This document shows positions 5,220-6,915 of a stretch of DNA of 6,915 nt, piece by piece. This stretch comes from a bacterium (GTDB lineage: Bacteria > Bdellovibrionota_C > UBA2361 > SZUA-149). Where the stretch lies: the NCBI GenBank assembly GCA_003230795.1, contig QIGM01000094.1, positions 1 through 6,915 of the forward strand. The letters run 5' to 3'. Positions within the stretch are counted from its first letter, which is position 1. The number at the start of each line of letters is the position of its first letter. The notes below the pieces were generated by a model that was not told where the DNA came from, searched no databases, and saw only the letters and a list, made by a program, of their open reading frames with translations. Both the position numbers and the translations under genes were made by a program.

Positions 5220-6326
5220 TTAGACCAATTCTCCGCCACAGCTTGAACCCGTGCCTGCCGTACAGCCGAAGCAGTGATTGCCTGTTGCGATAGCCAAACC
5301 TTCAACTTCATCCGATTCGAGAAGATCGCAAACATGCAAGGCCTTCTGTTCCCTTGACATGGGAAGCTCTAGCATTTGATTGAAGTCACAATCATAGACC
5401 CAACCATCCCAAGAGATATTTAGTGTATTCGCACACATTAACTTCGAAACGGTTTGAGGATTAAAACTGTCTCGAAGAAGCTGATCGTACACTTCTGCCG
5501 TTCCTTGTTTCTTTAAGTCTGAATAGAAACGACCAATCGGTAGGTTCGTAATCGTGTAGAGAGAATTGAAGCTCACATCGAAGTGCTTCATTAGTTCTTT
5601 CTTGTAGGAGAGCTCCAGTTCATTTTGTGCAGCAGGCAGACTTGCGCCACCGGGATTGTAGACCAAATCAAGCAAGAGCTTGCCGTTTTCACGTCCATAC
5701 CCGGCTTCATTTAAAAGTTGCAGAGCTTTGATGCTCGCATCAAATACGCCGTCACCACGTTGCGCATCGACTGCGCCTTCAGTGTAACAAGGGAGGCTTG
5801 CGATTACGTGGATCCCTTGCTCGACGAAAAAATCAATATAGTCTTCGTAGCCCGGCTCAACCAATATCGTCAGGTTCGAACGGACAATTACCTCGCAACC
5901 TACTTTACGAAAACCGCGCACAAAATTCTTAAAATCCGGATTCATCTCCGGAGCTCCCCCTGTAAGATCAACCGTCTTAATCTCAAGTCTTTCGGCAAGC
6001 GCGAAAAGCTGATCAAAAGTCGATGGCGTCATTATTTCTGTTCTATTAGGGCCTGCCTCAACATGACAATGCTGACAGGTAAGATTGCACATCTTCCCCA
6101 CGTTTATCTGCAGAGTATCAACTTTGGTTTTTCTGAGTTCAAAAGAGTGGTCGCTAAGTGCGCGCACAAAGTGATTTTCTTCCTGCACACCAGAACCGAC
6201 TACTACCAGGCGTTTCTCCGAATGGTTCGCTGCTGTTTTCGAGCGCCCGCTCCGATCGAATTCTGGCCGATCGAACTCTGGTCTAGCTTCTTTTAACTCT
6301 TGTTCTTTAAGCGGCGCACTGCTCAA
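5220..6326 (-). CDS. arsS: Arsenosugar biosynthesis radical SAM protein ArsS (radical SAM/Cys-rich family)
   Basis: A 368-residue radical SAM enzyme. The [4Fe-4S] motif is C80-NLT-C84-QH-C87 followed by HVEAGP, with GGAPE at 123-127 for the SAM-binding face. The C-terminal half carries the Cys-rich domain of this family: MCANTLNISWDGWVYDCDFN (Cys298, Cys313), Cys333, then HCFGCTAGTGSSCGG near the end (Cys352, Cys355, Cys363). ArsS acts after the methyltransferase ArsM, attaching a 5'-deoxyadenosyl group to dimethylated arsenic on the way to arsenosugars. Some relatives have selenocysteine near the C-terminus; here the last of these positions is Cys. The start is TTG at 6326 with AGAGGG 7 bases upstream. 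This gives about 45 more N-terminal residues than I expect for the family, including a PEFDR-PEFDR repeat. A GTG at residue 47 would give a shorter form but lacks a ribosome-binding site. No arsM, arsR or arsenic transporter lies in the window. Confidence 0.92.
   Translation of the reverse strand: MSSAPLKEQELKEARPEFDRPEFDRSGRSKTAANHSEKRLVVVGSGVQEENHFVRALSDHSFELRKTKVDTLQINVGKMCNLTCQHCHVEAGPNRTEIMTPSTFDQLFALAERLEIKTVDLTGGAPEMNPDFKNFVRGFRKVGCEVIVRSNLTILVEPGYEDYIDFFVEQGIHVIASLPCYTEGAVDAQRGDGVFDASIKALQLLNEAGYGRENGKLLLDLVYNPGGASLPAAQNELELSYKKELMKHFDVSFNSLYTITNLPIGRFYSDLKKQGTAEVYDQLLRDSFNPQTVSKLMCANTLNISWDGWVYDCDFNQMLELPMSREQKALHVCDLLESDEVEGLAIATGNHCFGCTAGTGSSCGGELV
6252..6281 (-). repeat. Two tandem 15-bp units inside arsS
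   Basis: The plus strand reads CCGATCGAATTCTGG (6252-6266) and then CCGATCGAACTCTGG (6267-6281), identical at 14 of 15 positions. They encode two copies of PEFDR at residues 16-25 of the ArsS N-terminal extension. The multiple-of-three unit keeps the frame. It looks like a recent slippage duplication in a non-essential leader. Confidence 0.75.
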
Positions 6327-6333
6327 CAGGATA

Positions 6334-6339
6334 CCCTCT
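6334..6339 (-). promoter_or_regulatory. Shine-Dalgarno deciding the arsS TTG start
   Basis: The minus strand reads AGAGGG, 7 bases before TTG at 6326. The surrounding ACAGAGGGTATC is nearly the same as ACAGAGGGCATC before the TTG of the reductase gene at 3888. This supports TTG starts in both genes. Confidence 0.55.
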
Positions 6340-6365
6340 GTGGAATTGAAACGATTTTGTCCTAA

Positions 6366-6384
6366 GCGGGAAACATTAACCCGC
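6366..6384 (-). other. GC hairpin in the arsS leader region
   Basis: GCGGG (6366-6370) and CCCGC (6380-6384) form a perfect 5-bp stem around a 9-base AT-rich loop, about 40 bases before the arsS start. No T-run follows on either strand, so it is not a good terminator; it could be a leader structure or an operator. I see no confident promoter pair in 6327-6550, which otherwise holds no gene. Confidence 0.3.
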
Positions 6385-6452
6385 CCTCAGGATTGAGAGC
6401 AAATACTCCCCGGCCTGCCAGAATTGAATAGTCGCTTCTGTTGAAGGGCGCT

Positions 6453-6469
6453 TACGTTTTAATCACGTA
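6453..6469. other. Short palindrome in the arsS/lipoprotein divergent region
   Basis: TACGT (6453-6457) and ACGTA (6465-6469) form an inverted repeat with a 7-base centre, roughly mid-way between the two divergent genes. Its shape would suit a dimeric repressor site, but a 5-base arm can easily arise by chance. Confidence 0.2.
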
Positions 6470-6550
6470 CTAACCACTGCGATTTTATTGCTGCGAGATT
6501 TAGAATAATCGGTCAATATAGTCGGAATTAAGAATCAAGTTGGGAACAAT

Positions 6551-6915
6551 ATGCGCATCGGGTTAGTGTTAAATACTGCATTTCTGCATCGGCACCGCTT
6601 CTTAGGCGTGCTCTGCCTGATCTTTGTAGCCGGCTGCAGCTCTTCAAAGCCCCGAGCACCGCTCTCAAACGAGCATAATTCGGTACAAACGGTTTCGTTT
6701 TCCCTAGAACAGCCACCCTCGCTTCCAGCCCTTGCTCGAGGAGAGACACGAGCACCCAACGCTGATGAGTTTGGCGAGCAACTTAGTGACTACGGACATA
6801 CCTGGTTCTTCGGTTCCGGAGTTGGAAAAACCATGGCAAATGTGGGAACTATAATAGTGTTCCCACCGTATGCAATTTACTTGCTTGGAAACGCGGGCCT
6901 TCAATTGGCTGGTTA
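6551..6915 (+). CDS. Lipoprotein of unknown function, N-terminal 121 residues (gene cut by the right edge)
   Basis: An open frame runs from ATG 6551 to the window edge without a stop. GGGAA (6542-6546) gives a modest Shine-Dalgarno 4 bases before the ATG. The signal peptide has basic residues (Arg14, His15, Arg16), a hydrophobic core FLGVLCLIFVAG and a lipobox V-A-G-C with lipidated Cys29 followed by three Ser. Ser at +2 would favour the outer membrane by E. coli rules. After a polar, Pro-rich spacer (31-75), the region from Tyr81 on is more ordered: GHTWFFGSGVGKT, then VGTIIVFPPYAIYLLGNAG, a hydrophobic Gly/Pro-containing segment. I do not recognise the family. It is transcribed away from arsS, 224 bases apart. 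Confidence 0.75.
   Translation, partial: MRIGLVLNTAFLHRHRFLGVLCLIFVAGCSSSKPRAPLSNEHNSVQTVSFSLEQPPSLPALARGETRAPNADEFGEQLSDYGHTWFFGSGVGKTMANVGTIIVFPPYAIYLLGNAGLQLAG

Noticed and set aside
5718..6296. A 192-codon plus-strand open frame opposite arsS
   Set aside because: It lies wholly antisense to a clear radical SAM gene, and its product is Arg/Cys-rich and unlike any protein. It is a shadow frame.
6812..6832. GSGVGKT in the right-edge lipoprotein as a Walker A motif
   Set aside because: The required Gly four residues before GK is a Phe, there is no supporting ATPase context, and the protein is a secreted lipoprotein.

Overview
The window carries seven protein-coding loci on both strands. It reads as the chromosome of a Gram-negative bacterium. 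The evidence is two lipoprotein signal peptides with clear lipoboxes, a class III type IV prepilin N-terminus, and a GC content judged by eye to be a little under 50%. TTG starts preceded by an AGAGGG Shine-Dalgarno are used or likely used by two genes. I cannot assign a phylum from sequence reading alone; a deltaproteobacteria-like or Bdellovibrio-like lineage is only a guess. There is no rRNA, tRNA, CRISPR array, transposase, phage gene or recognisable defence system.

Layout, left to right. (1) 1-495, minus: the first 165 codons of an unrecognised soluble protein running off the left edge. (2) 674-2479, minus: a complete Uup-type ABC-F ATPase, with a good intrinsic terminator just after its stop and a TATAAT-type promoter before it. 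Both sides carry copies of an unusual element, a C-run/G-run hairpin plus AAAGAATATRGTCATCA, arranged as outward-reading inverted repeats about 2 kb apart. (3) 2767-3267, plus: a type IV pilin-like protein with a long leader. (4) 3286-3888, minus: a GAF-domain free methionine-(R)-sulfoxide reductase whose Shine-Dalgarno lies inside a 6-bp GC hairpin. (5) 4118-5210, plus: a lipoprotein reading frame and a second, overlapping frame that ends in a membrane helix. They probably represent one gene split by a +1 frame difference. (6) 5220-6326, minus: an ArsS-family radical SAM/Cys-rich protein of arsenosugar biosynthesis, without an arsM in the window. (7) 6551-6915, plus: the start of a second lipoprotein, cut by the right edge.

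The genes do not form one pathway. Apart from the two leftmost genes they alternate in orientation as convergent and divergent pairs, so most are separate transcription units: a ribosome-associated ATPase, a pilin, an oxidative-damage repair enzyme, an arsenic-metabolism enzyme and envelope lipoproteins. The most interesting material is regulatory or structural. It comprises the inverted elements bracketing the ABC-F gene, a short repeated box (ATATAGTC) that touches both the start and stop codons of that gene, a terminator-like hairpin in its upstream region, the hairpin over the reductase ribosome-binding site, and the broken or overlapping lipoprotein locus. I did not find convincing evidence of a wholly new multi-gene system.
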